From assembly GCA_947165045.1 (NCBI GenBank), contig CAMUYW010000031.1, positions 1-37,618 on the forward strand: a stretch of DNA of 37,618 nucleotides. Direction: 5' to 3'. Positions within the stretch are counted from its first letter, which is position 1; each line of letters starts with the position of its first letter. Source of the DNA: an uncultured Fibrobacter sp. (GTDB lineage Bacteria; Fibrobacterota; Fibrobacteria; Fibrobacterales; Fibrobacteraceae). Below are positions 15,923 to 24,352 of the stretch, in pieces. The notes beneath the pieces are model-generated. The model saw only the letters and a program-made list of their open reading frames with translations, was not told the origin of the DNA and searched no databases. The position numbers were made by a program, and so were the translations under genes.

Positions 15923-16984
15923 TTATTCAGCGCCGATACTGAGTCCTTTAAATGGCACGTATCTGTACTGGTTTTTGTCATCGATGATGACGGCTACGCC
16001 GGTAAGGAAGTACGGCCAGTGTCTAGAGTCTGGATCGTGGAATCTATAGTTGACGGTTCCGTTCGAGGCGAAAACGGAGAGCGGGAGGATGAAGTCGTCG
16101 TGAGAGCAAATGACGCGGAACTTGTTCATGGAAGCGTAGTCCGGTGCAATTTGTGTTTTGATGATTTCTTCAGATCTTTCCTTCAAATCGTAGAAGGCGT
16201 CTGCGTAAAGATTGTCGTAGGCCCAGCCAGAAATGATAGTACGGATGTTGTGGGTGGTGTCTGTTTCTTCGTAGTAGCTGTAGCGTTCTTTATCCTTCTT
16301 GTACCAGCTGATGGAATAAATTTCCGAGGAGTCGTGCGGGAAGGTGGCTTGACCACGGCCTTGGTTGATGTAGAAGCAAGTCTGTTCTGTACGGAGGTAC
16401 TTGGTATGCGTATAGGTAAATTCGTCGGCGCTGATGAGCTTTTTACCGACGGCAATGGCTTGGCGGACGCCGTCTGATGGTTGGCCGTTACTGGAGTCAG
16501 GTTCGTTTTCCCAGTAGGTGAGAGGCGACATTTTTGTATGGTCTCCGTCATCGCGTTCGCCATGGCGGATTACGAAAACAGCCTTTTCGTTGCAACGGAC
16601 GGTTTGGAACACGTCGGCGATGTCTGCAAGGCCGATGGAGTCAACGGCGATGGTGGCTACAGGCGTTTCAACGCAGTTCGGGTCTGGCGGTATTGTTGTG
16701 GCCGAGGAACTGGATAATGGCGGCGGCAATAATGTTTCGGAGGAACTGGATTGCTCGACCGGAGCTGTAACCGAGCTGGAACTAGCTATGTCGGCAGAAC
16801 TGGCTGGGAGCTGTTCGATAGAAGAGCTCGAGTTCTGTTCCGGTTGCTGTGGGATGCTTGAGCTTTGCGAGGAAAGGTAATTTCCGAATGAAGTGGGCGT
16901 GTTGTCGTCCCCGCAAGCGGACAAAAGCGCAACGGACAAAAGTGCGCCGGAAAAAGCTAAAGAAATACGTGAAATTTTGTGCAT
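15923..16984 (-). CDS. Ser-rich lipoprotein with a histidine phosphatase domain
   Basis: The 353-residue protein has a lipoprotein signal ending LLSAC (Cys24). A tether of about 75 residues with five poly-serine clusters runs to about residue 97. The rest resembles the histidine phosphatase superfamily: VFVIRHGERDD (Arg140, His141, Gly142, Glu143), a second Arg in KYLRTEQTC (Arg198) and a second His in CSHDDFILPL (His295). These enzymes use the first His as phospho-acceptor. The serine tether suggests surface display or reach into the periplasm, where a phosphate monoester could be hydrolysed; the substrate is unknown. A promoter with 17-bp spacing and an AAGGA ribosome binding site precede it, and a strong terminator follows, so it is monocistronic. 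Confidence 0.82.
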   Translation of the reverse strand: MHKISRISLAFSGALLSVALLSACGDDNTPTSFGNYLSSQSSSIPQQPEQNSSSSIEQLPASSADIASSSSVTAPVEQSSSSETLLPPPLSSSSATTIPPDPNCVETPVATIAVDSIGLADIADVFQTVRCNEKAVFVIRHGERDDGDHTKMSPLTYWENEPDSSNGQPSDGVRQAIAVGKKLISADEFTYTHTKYLRTEQTCFYINQGRGQATFPHDSSEIYSISWYKKDKERYSYYEETDTTHNIRTIISGWAYDNLYADAFYDLKERSEEIIKTQIAPDYASMNKFRVICSHDDFILPLSVFASNGTVNYRFHDPDSRHWPYFLTGVAVIIDDKNQYRYVPFKGLSIGAE

Positions 16985-17013
16985 TTCGAAAAATTCCTTG
17001 TTTTATCCCTTTA

Positions 17014-17042
17014 AATTTATTTTCGCAGACGGATTTCTTCAA
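17014..17042 (-). promoter_or_regulatory. Promoter of the histidine-phosphatase lipoprotein gene
   Basis: On the minus strand TTGAAG (17042-17037), a 17-nt spacer and TAAATT (17019-17014) form a sigma70-like promoter about 30 bp before the ATG. Confidence 0.5.
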
Positions 17043-17160
17043 GTAAAATTTTTCAAAATGCTATTAGAATCGCCGTATATTGAGATGTCGCCCAGCATCT
17101 GTCATTCTGAATCGATCATTCCGCGTCTGTCACCCTGGAGTCGTTAGACGATAGGGCCCA

Positions 17161-17940
17161 TTAAGTATTATTAATGGATGAATTATAATTAATCTCGTTT
17201 CTACGCTTCAATTCTTTATTGAGCGGCCAATAGATGCTCGCGAACACGACATACCCAATCAAAAGCACAATCCAGTGGTTTAGTCCAAAGCCAATCTCCA
17301 CATAGCGCATCGTGGCGAACATAAACGGTCCAGCGATCAAAAATAGCGGAAGCTGCCTGCATTGGTCGCCAAGCGAAAAACGACTCTCGTAGCTTACGAT
17401 GGAATTCATCATCGGAAAACTCGTGCAAAAACCGCCCATAAGCCGCTTGATGAGCATAAGGCCTGAAACGACTCCCGCGATGGCGGGGGCTTTGATGTAA
17501 ATCGGGAGCGGGGTTTTGTAGCGCACGCCGGACTTGTACTTTTGTTTTTGGAAAAAGATAACGCCGATGATAAAGTCAAAAATGCATGCGCCGATAAAAT
17601 AGGCTTCGCCTTGGGGAATGCGGGAATGCAAAAATGTTCCGAGTGCGACAAAGAACGCTAGCCCTGCAATAATCGACGGAACAATTGGAGCTTTTGCTTT
17701 GTAATGGAGGATGCGCACGATGTGTACGTACAACATACACATGAAACCGGAAACCGCGTTTTCGGTGCCCATCGGGAGTCCAACGGCGATGTAGGCAAAA
17801 CCGCAGGGGATGGGGATGGTGGCCGTGACCGCCTTGAGTTGCGGATCTTTCAAGTATGCGCTCAGAGTGCCGAGTGCCGTGACCATCACGACTAGTAGCC
17901 AGTCATAGACCGAAAAATGGAAATTCAACGCTTCGAACAT
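17161..17940 (-). CDS. Multi-pass membrane protein of unknown function
   Basis: The 259-residue protein consists mostly of hydrophobic helices, about seven, for example VYDWLLVVMVTALGTLSAYL, IVPSIIAGLAFFVALGTFL, AYFIGACIFDFIIGVIFF, APAIAGVVSGLMLI and HWIVLLIGYVVFASIYW. A Pro/Gly-rich segment (ATIPIPCGFAYIAVGLPMG) lies between helices 1 and 3. The C-terminus is short and polar. I do not recognise the family. No Shine-Dalgarno is evident; TATTTT ends 9 bases before the ATG, and TATGTTAG is farther upstream. Dispersed repeat sequence (17100-17155) lies just downstream. The neighbours, a lipoprotein phosphatase and rfbD, give no firm clue. Confidence 0.7.
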   Translation of the reverse strand: MFEALNFHFSVYDWLLVVMVTALGTLSAYLKDPQLKAVTATIPIPCGFAYIAVGLPMGTENAVSGFMCMLYVHIVRILHYKAKAPIVPSIIAGLAFFVALGTFLHSRIPQGEAYFIGACIFDFIIGVIFFQKQKYKSGVRYKTPLPIYIKAPAIAGVVSGLMLIKRLMGGFCTSFPMMNSIVSYESRFSLGDQCRQLPLFLIAGPFMFATMRYVEIGFGLNHWIVLLIGYVVFASIYWPLNKELKRRNEINYNSSINNT

Positions 17941-18060
17941 TGCTGCGTAAAAATAGAAAAAATGTCCTATCGTTTCCGAGGGCTAACATAATGTTTTTCT
18001 AGGTCCTAATATCTAAGTTCTGCTTATTAATTACTATTTTATTTCCAAAGAGGTTTTATC

Positions 18061-18981
18061 ATGAAAGTTTTAGTGACGGGTGTTGGTGGCCAGTTGGGCC
18101 ACGATGTGATGAATGAACTTGCAAAGCGCGGCTACGAAGGTGTCGGTAGCGATATTGCTCCGGCTTATTCCGGCGTGGCTGATGGCAGTGCTGTGACGAC
18201 GATGCCTTATGTATCGATGGATATTACGAATGCAGCTGCGGTTGCCGAAACGATCAAGAGCGTGAAGCCGGATGTGATTGTGCATTGCGCAGCCTGGACC
18301 GCCGTGGACCTTGCTGAAGACGAAGACAAGAAGGCTAAGGTCTTTGCAATTAACGCCGAAGGCACCGAAAACATCGCCCGCGTCGCAAAAGAAATTGATG
18401 CAAAAATGGTCTACATCAGCACGGACTACGTGTTCAACGGTCGTGGCACTTCTCCTTGGAAACCGGACTGCAAGGATTACGAACCGCTCAACGTCTATGG
18501 CGAATCCAAGCTCAAGGGCGAACTTGCCGTGAGCGGAACGCTTGAAAAGTATTTCATTGTGCGTATCGCCTGGGTGTTCGGCCTCAATGGCAAGAACTTC
18601 ATCAAGACGATGCTCAAGGTGGGCGAGACTCACGATACGGTCCGCGTTGTTTACGACCAGATTGGTACGCCGACTTACACGCTCGACTTGAGCCGCCTCC
18701 TCGTCGATATGATTGAAACGGATAAGTACGGCTATTATCACGCTACGAACGAAGGTGGATTCATCAGCTGGTACGAATTCACCAAGGAAATCTACAAGCA
18801 GGCTGGACTTCCGACAAAGGTGTTGCCGGTGACGACTGCGGAATACGGACTTTCGAAGGCTGCCCGCCCGTTCAACAGCCGCCTCGACAAGAGCAAGCTT
18901 GTGGAAGCAGGCTTTAAGCCGCTCCCCACATGGCAAGATGCCCTTGGTCGCTACCTCAAGGAAATCGGCGTGATTGCTTAA
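18061..18981 (+). CDS. rfbD: dTDP-4-dehydrorhamnose reductase RfbD
   Basis: The 306-residue SDR protein begins with the Rossmann motif VLVTGVGGQLGHDV. It has HCAAWTAVDLAEDE at about 80-93, a hallmark of the RfbD/RmlD family, and STDYVFNGRG at about 120-129. The catalytic pair is in YGESKLKGE (Tyr/Lys about 144-148). VRIAWVFGLNGKNFIKTML is also typical. It reduces dTDP-4-keto-L-rhamnose to dTDP-L-rhamnose with NAD(P)H, the last step of the rhamnose donor pathway for surface polysaccharide. AGAGG lies 8-9 bases before the ATG. The other rml genes are not adjacent, which is unusual since they are often clustered. Confidence 0.9.
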   Translation: MKVLVTGVGGQLGHDVMNELAKRGYEGVGSDIAPAYSGVADGSAVTTMPYVSMDITNAAAVAETIKSVKPDVIVHCAAWTAVDLAEDEDKKAKVFAINAEGTENIARVAKEIDAKMVYISTDYVFNGRGTSPWKPDCKDYEPLNVYGESKLKGELAVSGTLEKYFIVRIAWVFGLNGKNFIKTMLKVGETHDTVRVVYDQIGTPTYTLDLSRLLVDMIETDKYGYYHATNEGGFISWYEFTKEIYKQAGLPTKVLPVTTAEYGLSKAARPFNSRLDKSKLVEAGFKPLPTWQDALGRYLKEIGVIA

Positions 18982-18987
18982 TGCAGT

Positions 18988-19072
18988 GTCATCCCGGCCA
19001 TAGTGCTGGGAGCTTCATCTCGTCATCCTCGCCCTCACCTTCGTGAGGACAGGCTCCGGCGAGGATCTACGA
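18988..19072. repeat. Dispersed GTCATCC/GGATGAC repeat at the mqnE 3' end
   Basis: The gap holds GTCATCCCGGCC and then GTCATCCTCGCC, a small hairpin (CTCACCTTCGTGAG) and GGCGAGGATC, an imperfect palindrome. The segment runs into the mqnE stop codon (19067-19069). It is related in style to copies at 6880, 20207, 24245, 31217 and 36025. Confidence 0.55.
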
Positions 19073-20107
19073 AAACCTTTCGTACAAGGCGTCTCGTTCC
19101 ACAGGAACGAGGCCTTCTTTTGTTATAAGGCTTTTCATGCGTTCCGGGCTCATGCCCACAGGAACCGTGGCGCCTGCGGCATGCGTAATCTTTTCTTCGA
19201 TGATCGTTCCGTCCAAATCCGAGGCGCCTGCGTGGAGTGCCTTCATGGCTGTCTCGATGCCCATCTGGATCCAGTAAGCCTTGATGTGCGGGAAGTTGTC
19301 TAGGAACAGACGCGATACTGCGACCGTGCGGAGGATGTCTTCTTCGCTTGTGATGTGCGGAACAATTTGATGGAGCGCGTTATGTTCCGGATGATACACG
19401 AGCGGAATAAATGCGAAGAATCCCGGGGCTTCGTCTTGCAAATCGCGGAGCATCTTCATGTGCGCGATGCGATCTTCAATCGATTCGATGTGGCCGAACA
19501 GCATTGTCGCATTCGTCGGGATTCCGAGCTTGTGTGCGGCGCGATGGACGTCGAGCCATTCTTCGCCTGTTTCCTTGCCCGGACAAATCTTGTCGCGAAC
19601 ACTTTGTACTAAAATTTCGGCGCCGCCACCAGGGAGTGCGTCAAGCCCAGCGTCTTTGAGCGTTGCCATAATCTGTTCCGGCGATTGCCCGGAAATCTTT
19701 GCGAAGTGGCAGATCTCGACGGCGGTAAAAGCCTTCAGGTTTGCGGACGGAAATTCCTTGCGGAGCTTACGCAACATTTCGATGTAGTAATCGAACGGAT
19801 GGTCCGGATGGAGGCCTCCGACAATGTGCAATTCGCGGGCGCCATTGCTGATGGCTTCGGCAGCCTTGTCGCGGATGGTCTCGTAATTCCAGTCGTAAGC
19901 GGTCGGGCTATCTTTTTTGATGCGGCTGAATGCGCAGAATTTGCAGTGCAAAACGCACACGTTCGTGTAGTTGATTTGGCGATTGTTCACCCAGTAAACG
20001 GACTTGCCGTGGCGCGCTTCTTTTTCGGCGTTGGCGCGTGCGCAAAGTTCGTCGAGCGGTGCATTCAAAAATAAATCGAGAGCTTCTTGTTCTGAAATGC
20101 GTGACAT
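19067..20107 (-). CDS. mqnE: Aminodeoxyfutalosine synthase MqnE (radical SAM)
   Basis: The 346-residue protein has the radical SAM cluster motif CVLHCKFC (Cys51, 55, 58) in NYTNVCVLHCKFCAFSR. It also has the MqnE-type blocks HIVGGLHPDHPFDYY, LKAFTAVEICHFAK, LDALPGGGAEI, KICPGKETGEEWL and DNFPHIKAYW. MqnE joins 3-[(1-carboxyvinyl)oxy]benzoate and SAM to form aminodeoxyfutalosine in the alternative menaquinone pathway. I chose the ATG at 20107; a longer frame would begin at TTG 20131 inside repeat-like intergenic DNA. Neither has a Shine-Dalgarno, but TATATT ends 6 bases before the ATG, suggesting a leaderless transcript. Other mqn genes are not in the window. Confidence 0.92.
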   Translation of the reverse strand: MSRISEQEALDLFLNAPLDELCARANAEKEARHGKSVYWVNNRQINYTNVCVLHCKFCAFSRIKKDSPTAYDWNYETIRDKAAEAISNGARELHIVGGLHPDHPFDYYIEMLRKLRKEFPSANLKAFTAVEICHFAKISGQSPEQIMATLKDAGLDALPGGGAEILVQSVRDKICPGKETGEEWLDVHRAAHKLGIPTNATMLFGHIESIEDRIAHMKMLRDLQDEAPGFFAFIPLVYHPEHNALHQIVPHITSEEDILRTVAVSRLFLDNFPHIKAYWIQMGIETAMKALHAGASDLDGTIIEEKITHAAGATVPVGMSPERMKSLITKEGLVPVERDALYERFS

Positions 20108-20113
20108 GCGATA

Positions 20114-20119
20114 AATATA
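20114..20119 (-). promoter_or_regulatory. -10-like TATATT before mqnE, probably leaderless
   Basis: On the minus strand TATATT (20119-20114) is followed by TATCGC and ATG. A start about 7 bases after the hexamer would fall at the ATG. No convincing -35 is seen. Confidence 0.4.
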
Positions 20120-20376
20120 GTTATTGGTCAATAGTCATTGGTTGTTGGCTAGTAGTTAATAGTAGGAAGTTGGAAGTAGATGGTTGGTAGTTGGTAGAGC
20201 TTAGAGCGTCATTCTCCGAAGGAGAATCCATACAATTATTGAGAGATGTATGGATCCTCACTTTTGTGAGGATGACGTTTTCGTAGTCATCCTGGAACGC
20301 TGCGATAGGGGGAGTGATGGGAACTAAACAAAATTTTAATGGATTCTATCGGGGTTACACCCCTAGAATGACAACG
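20120..20376. other. Intergenic region filled with repeats
   Basis: The 304-bp gap between mqnE and the tRNA gene holds no credible gene. From 20120 to 20200 it has runs of TTGGT/TAGTT near-repeats (GGTTGTTGGCTAGTAGTTAA, GGTTGGTAGTTGGTAG). It then has palindromic copy B (20207-20277), a further GTCATCCTGG fragment (20287-20296) and GATTCTATCGGGG...CCCCTAGAATGAC remains (20342-20373). Confidence 0.6.
20207..20277. repeat. Dispersed palindromic intergenic repeat, copy B
   Basis: CGTCATTCTCC and GAGAATCCATAC are mirrored by GTATGGATCCTC and GAGGATGACG around an AATTATTGAGAGAT centre. The blocks match copy A at 6880-6968. Confidence 0.75.
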
Positions 20377-20409
20377 AAAAAAAACGCAGATTTCAATCTG
20401 CGTCTTTTT
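20377..20409 (-). terminator. Terminator after the tRNA gene
   Basis: On the minus strand ACGCAGATT, a short GA-rich loop and ATCTGCGT form an 8-bp stem followed by eight Ts. The plus direction also has a T-run (CTTTTT), so it may act both ways. Confidence 0.8.
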
Positions 20410-20411
20410 AG

Positions 20412-20485
<74 letters not shown>

Positions 20486-20499
20486 TCGAGGTTGTCCCA

Positions 20500-20528
20500 T
20501 ATATAGAAATAATTAATGGATTTGGCAA
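20500..20528 (-). promoter_or_regulatory. Promoter of the tRNA-Met gene
   Basis: On the minus strand TTGCCA (20528-20523), a 17-nt spacer and TATATA (20505-20500) precede the tRNA 5' end by 14 bp. Confidence 0.65.
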
Positions 20529-20611
20529 GAGTAAAGAGCAGATTAAAAGTTGGAGTAAGTTTTTTTTATGCTTTTTTCGTCGAATTTCGCCAAAATTGCA
20601 ATTGATTCTTG

Positions 20612-21772
20612 CTACACGAACTTCTTTAAAATGTGCTTGCTAGCGTAGAAATAATCAATTCCGCTGATGAGTGTAATGGCTGTGATGATGCCCATCACAA
20701 CAATAGGGAATTGCGGCCAAATGCTTTCGAATCCTGGAATCAATGCGCGCACCGGCTCAATTGCTCCGAGGAGGATTGCGACAATGCCGATGCCTTGCAA
20801 AGCTGTTTTCCACTTGCCACTGCGACGTGCGGGCATGATGAGCCCTTCGCTTGCAGCGAGCGTTCTGAGCGTTTCCACGCTCGATTCACGGAAGTAAATC
20901 AATGCGACCATCCACACCGACGCATAACCCGTTGCGATAAAGCACATGAAAATTGTCATGTTCGAAATCTTGTCGCTGAACGGATCGAGGTATTTGCCAA
21001 GCGTGCTCACTTCGCCCATGGCGCGTGCCAGTTTGCCATCCAAAAAGTCGGTGAGCATAAAGCCGAGCACCATCACGAGCGCAAGCACTTTAAAGACGAT
21101 GTTGTTGTTGCTGTAATCCAAATCGTTATCGTAGAAGAATACCCAGAGGAAAAACGGAGTGAGCACAATGCGGCTCATCGTAAGTTGGCTTGCAATCGAA
21201 AGGGGCTTGCGGTGTGCTGGGTCGCGGTAGTACCAATAAGCGTATGCTGCGGTAGAGGCGGCAATGAGCAAAATGGAAACGACCATCATAATTTGTTGCA
21301 AATTTTCGATATTCAGCAAGTACACGCCCATCGTAATTGTTACGGATAGGTTTGCAAGTTTGCTCCAGCGGCGCTTGCGGGGGAGTTGCTTCCCTTCGCG
21401 CAGCACTCCAAGCGAGAACAATGTGTGTGCAATGAGTCGTCCAAGCAATACAGCGCAACCAACGCCCAAGATTTTTTCAACGCTTTCGTTTTGGAGCAGG
21501 TCGCGGGCAAAAATACTTGCCATCACGATAAACTGTAAAAATCCGTCAATCGTGTTGAGCCAAAGTCTGTAGTAAGGCTTTTCAATTTCCTGGCTTCTGA
21601 GCTGGAAAAGGTTGACCCAGCCCATGACAAGTGCAATACCCACAAAGGCGCATGCAGTCTTTGTCCAGCCTTCCCAAATGAAGATTATGACGCAAACAAA
21701 GACGAGTGCTCGTAAGACACTCCATACGCGCGAACGTAAACGAACGTCAGATGTATTTTCTGGTTCTGTCAT
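20612..21772 (-). CDS. CDP-alcohol phosphatidyltransferase (PgsA-like) with N-terminal membrane extension
   Basis: The 386-residue protein contains the CDP-alcohol motif at 242-267: Asp242, Asp245, Gly246, Ala249, Arg250, Gly259, Asp263 and Asp267 (TDFLDGKLAR...LGKYLDPFSDK). RESSVETLRTLAASEGLIMPARRSGKWKT resembles PgsA, so phosphatidylglycerophosphate synthesis is the likely reaction, though other CDP-alcohol products are possible. PgsA is usually about 180-200 residues; the first 190 residues here add about five hydrophobic segments (for example 17-55, 71-90, 100-124, 138-180) not expected in PgsA. The ATGA overlap with recN suggests translational coupling. It ends 127 bp before the tRNA gene on the same strand. 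Confidence 0.85.
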   Translation of the reverse strand: MTEPENTSDVRLRSRVWSVLRALVFVCVIIFIWEGWTKTACAFVGIALVMGWVNLFQLRSQEIEKPYYRLWLNTIDGFLQFIVMASIFARDLLQNESVEKILGVGCAVLLGRLIAHTLFSLGVLREGKQLPRKRRWSKLANLSVTITMGVYLLNIENLQQIMMVVSILLIAASTAAYAYWYYRDPAHRKPLSIASQLTMSRIVLTPFFLWVFFYDNDLDYSNNNIVFKVLALVMVLGFMLTDFLDGKLARAMGEVSTLGKYLDPFSDKISNMTIFMCFIATGYASVWMVALIYFRESSVETLRTLAASEGLIMPARRSGKWKTALQGIGIVAILLGAIEPVRALIPGFESIWPQFPIVVMGIITAITLISGIDYFYASKHILKKFV

Positions 21773-23418
21773 AAATTATTCTCCAACAACTGCATTGCAT
21801 GGGTGCGGACTGTTTCCGAAGAACCCCCTAACATTCTAGCAATTTCTTCGATACGTCCGTTCTTGTCGAGATCAATAATGGACGTAAATGTCCTTCCGTC
21901 AATTTCTTTCTTGCTCACGGCAAGCTGATTTTGAGCTCGACTAGCCACCTGGTGCAGGTGGGTAATGGTAAGCACCTGGTGGTGCTTACCCAAGTTCCGC
22001 AAAGCTTCACCGATGCTGTTGCCCGTTTCACCCGAAATACCGGAGTCCACTTCGTCAAAAATCAGGAGCGGAACTTTGTCGAGCTCTGCCATGACGCTCT
22101 TGATGGCTAGCAGCACGCGGGAAAGTTCACCGCCGGAGACTGCTTTTTGCAAAGACTTTTCGCCTTCGCCCGGGTTCGGTGCGAGCAAAAATTCGATGCG
22201 GTCAGAACCGTTGGGCGAGGGCGCCTGTTCTGTAATGCTTGTAAAGAATTTTGCTTTTGGCATGCCAAGGCTGTGCAAGATTTCTTGCACGGCCGCGTCG
22301 AACCGGAGAGCCGCTTCGCGGCGCTTTTCGGTGAGACACGCGGCGAGACGAATCGTCTCGGCCTTGTGCGCATCCGCTTTGCGCTTAAGCTCTTCGAGGT
22401 CGGCATCGAGATTCTCGAGACTGTCGAGTTCTTGCTTACGCTGTTCGGTTAGCGCGATAAGCCCTGCAACATCGGTGCGGTACTTGCGCTTGAACTTTTG
22501 AATCAATGCGATTCGTGAATTGGCTCGGTCGATTTCGACGGGGCTCATGGACTTTGCGGGGCGGAGCCTTTGCAAGTCCTTGCAGATTCCCTCGAACGGG
22601 TCTGCCACTTCGAGGAGTGCGTTCAAGTCTTCTTCGTAGTGCGGGATCTTTTGCGCGAGGGAACGCAACTTGTACTGAAGGTTCTGGACCTGTTCGAGGA
22701 TGCCGTTGTCGCAACCAATGAGCGCTTGAATCTCGTTCAGCAGATTGTGTTCTGCTTCACTCTTGCTTGCTATATTGACTTTGTCTTCAAGCTCTTCTTC
22801 TTCGCCATCGCGGAGCGCTGCCTTTGAAAGTTCATCGTACTGGAACTTCAAAAAATCTTTTTGCTGTGCCAAGTCTTTGGCGCGAGATTCTGTTTGCTGA
22901 ATCTCTGCAAGAACGCTATTCCAAGCGTTGTAACTCTTTGTGTAGTTTGTTAACAACTCGCTGTTGCCTGCGTATTCATCGAGCATTTTCGCATGCGTGC
23001 GGATGTCGCGCAGCAAAAGTTGTTCGCTTTGCCCGTGCATTTGAATCAACGCTTCGCCAAGTTCTTGCAAGTCCGAAAGGCTTACCACAGAACCATTCAC
23101 ACGTGCGCGGCCCTTTCCGTTTTCTAAAATCTCGCGGCGGATAATGAGTTCGTCATCGTCATCGAGTTCGAGTTTCGCTAAAATCTGCTTGACTTCGGGC
23201 TCGTTCTTGATATCGAACGTTCCTTCGACAATTGCTTTTTCTTCGCCCGTGCGGACCATGGACGCTTGCGACTTGTCCCCGCAAACCATGCGGAGCGCTT
23301 TCATCAAAACGGACTTGCCTGCGCCAGTTTCACCGGTAATAGCAGTAAACCCCTCGTGGAAAGGGACTTCTGCCTCCGCTATCAATGTGAAACCGTTAAT
23401 TGAGAGTTGCTTTAACAT
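21769..23418 (-). CDS. recN: DNA repair protein RecN
   Basis: This SMC-like ATPase of 549 residues has Walker A GETGAGKS at 29-36, ahead of the long coiled-coil middle. The ABC signature is VSGGELSRVLLAIKSVMAEL, Walker B is PLLIFDEVDSGISGETG, and the His switch is in LTITHLHQVASRAQ. RecN is a cohesin-like protein that helps double-strand break repair by recombination. The length is normal. The start ATG follows repeat tract 23427-23454 and has only a weak ribosome binding site. The end overlaps the pgsA-like gene by 4 bp. Confidence 0.95.
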   Translation of the reverse strand: MLKQLSINGFTLIAEAEVPFHEGFTAITGETGAGKSVLMKALRMVCGDKSQASMVRTGEEKAIVEGTFDIKNEPEVKQILAKLELDDDDELIIRREILENGKGRARVNGSVVSLSDLQELGEALIQMHGQSEQLLLRDIRTHAKMLDEYAGNSELLTNYTKSYNAWNSVLAEIQQTESRAKDLAQQKDFLKFQYDELSKAALRDGEEEELEDKVNIASKSEAEHNLLNEIQALIGCDNGILEQVQNLQYKLRSLAQKIPHYEEDLNALLEVADPFEGICKDLQRLRPAKSMSPVEIDRANSRIALIQKFKRKYRTDVAGLIALTEQRKQELDSLENLDADLEELKRKADAHKAETIRLAACLTEKRREAALRFDAAVQEILHSLGMPKAKFFTSITEQAPSPNGSDRIEFLLAPNPGEGEKSLQKAVSGGELSRVLLAIKSVMAELDKVPLLIFDEVDSGISGETGNSIGEALRNLGKHHQVLTITHLHQVASRAQNQLAVSKKEIDGRTFTSIIDLDKNGRIEEIARMLGGSSETVRTHAMQLLENNL

Positions 23419-23426
23419 GTGCTTTG

Positions 23427-23454
23427 CTAATCCCCAACGCCTAACACCTAATAC
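23427..23454. repeat. Degenerate CCTAA-type tract between trmB and recN
   Basis: CTAATCCCCAACGCCTAACA continues as CCTAATACTTAC, matching in style the tract at 6975-7010 (CTAATCCCTAACACCTAA). It is noncoding. Confidence 0.5.
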
Positions 23455-24207
23455 TTACTTTTCAAATTCAATAATGCTTCTATAAATCGGGCGGCCTTCT
23501 TTGCGGTACTTGCGTTCGAACCCTGTCGTAATCCCTTCGGTGGGTTCTGCCGTATTGCGAACGATAACCTTGCAGGTCGGGTAAGCGTCGAACGTTTCAA
23601 GCGCAATTTCGTTGTATTCCTTGTGGTCGGTGCCCCAGTAGAAAATACGTTTGCCAGGCTTCAAGCAGCGTGCGACTTCATCGAGAAAATCAGGACGGAG
23701 CAAACGGTTCTTGTGGTGGCGTTCCTTTGGCCACGGGTCCGGAAAATACATATGGAAGGCATCAACTGTGTTGTCCTTGACTGCGTCACGCAAGAAGTAG
23801 AACACGTCGCCGCGCAACATGACTGCATTGCCCTGGTCCACGATGCCGCGCTTTTCCATGCGTTCGTGAGCAAAAGCTGCCCATGTCCAGTCCCATTCGC
23901 TACCCATGATAAAGTAGTCCGGGTGCTTTTCGGCATAATCCGTCATGAAGTTGCCCTTGCCACTTCCGATTTCCACTTCAATGTGACCGTTCTCGTTCGG
24001 GAACATGTCTTTCCAGTTGAAGTCGAGTTTGTGCGGCTTTCCGTCTGGAGTTTTGATGGGCTTCCTATCGCCATTCGTGCGGAATATGTAATGCCACAAG
24101 GCTTTCATTTGCGGATCTTGCGTCAAGTCGCGGTAAAATTCCGGGATGATGACTTCCTTTTCGACCTTTTCTTCTTTCACTTCTTCGTTGTTGATTTCGT
24201 CTGCCAT
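23455..24207 (-). CDS. trmB: tRNA (guanine(46)-N7)-methyltransferase TrmB
   Basis: The 250-residue methyltransferase has an acidic, low-complexity N-terminus (1-20). The AdoMet motif VEIGSGKGNFM is at about 78-88 and the TrmB signature YFPDPWPKERHHKNRLL at about 150-166. It adds a methyl group to N7 of G46 in tRNA variable loops. The later TDHKEYNEIA and RKYRKEGRPIYRSIIEF segments also match the family. The ribosome binding site is weak (AGAGAA). It lies 36 bp upstream of recN on the same strand, so they may share a transcript. Confidence 0.95.
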   Translation of the reverse strand: MADEINNEEVKEEKVEKEVIIPEFYRDLTQDPQMKALWHYIFRTNGDRKPIKTPDGKPHKLDFNWKDMFPNENGHIEVEIGSGKGNFMTDYAEKHPDYFIMGSEWDWTWAAFAHERMEKRGIVDQGNAVMLRGDVFYFLRDAVKDNTVDAFHMYFPDPWPKERHHKNRLLRPDFLDEVARCLKPGKRIFYWGTDHKEYNEIALETFDAYPTCKVIVRNTAEPTEGITTGFERKYRKEGRPIYRSIIEFEK

Positions 24208-24244
24208 TTTTTGTTCTCTGTTATTTTAAAAATTTCTCTCTGCT

Positions 24245-24352
24245 GCCATCCCGGACTTGTTGCGCAAGCGCAACACCCTTCGGCTCAACCATGCCAAAAT
24301 GCAAGCATTTTGTCGTGGCACTCGCCTCGTATGTTTTTCCGGGATCGCCATT
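24245..24352. repeat. CATCCCGGA/TCCGGGAT palindromic repeat
   Basis: CATCCCGGAC near 24246 is mirrored by TTCCGGGATC near 24340. Inside are smaller hairpins such as TTGCGCAAGCGCAA and AAAATGCAAGCATTTT. The element fills the gap between the metallo-hydrolase gene and trmB and ends next to the hydrolase stop codon (24353). Confidence 0.6.

Noticed and set aside
18070..18936. Minus-strand frame of 288 codons opposite rfbD
   Set aside because: rfbD is fully supported on the plus strand with Shine-Dalgarno and family motifs.
20108..20131. Longer mqnE start at TTG 20131
   Set aside because: It adds eight residues from repeat-like intergenic sequence and has no ribosome binding site.
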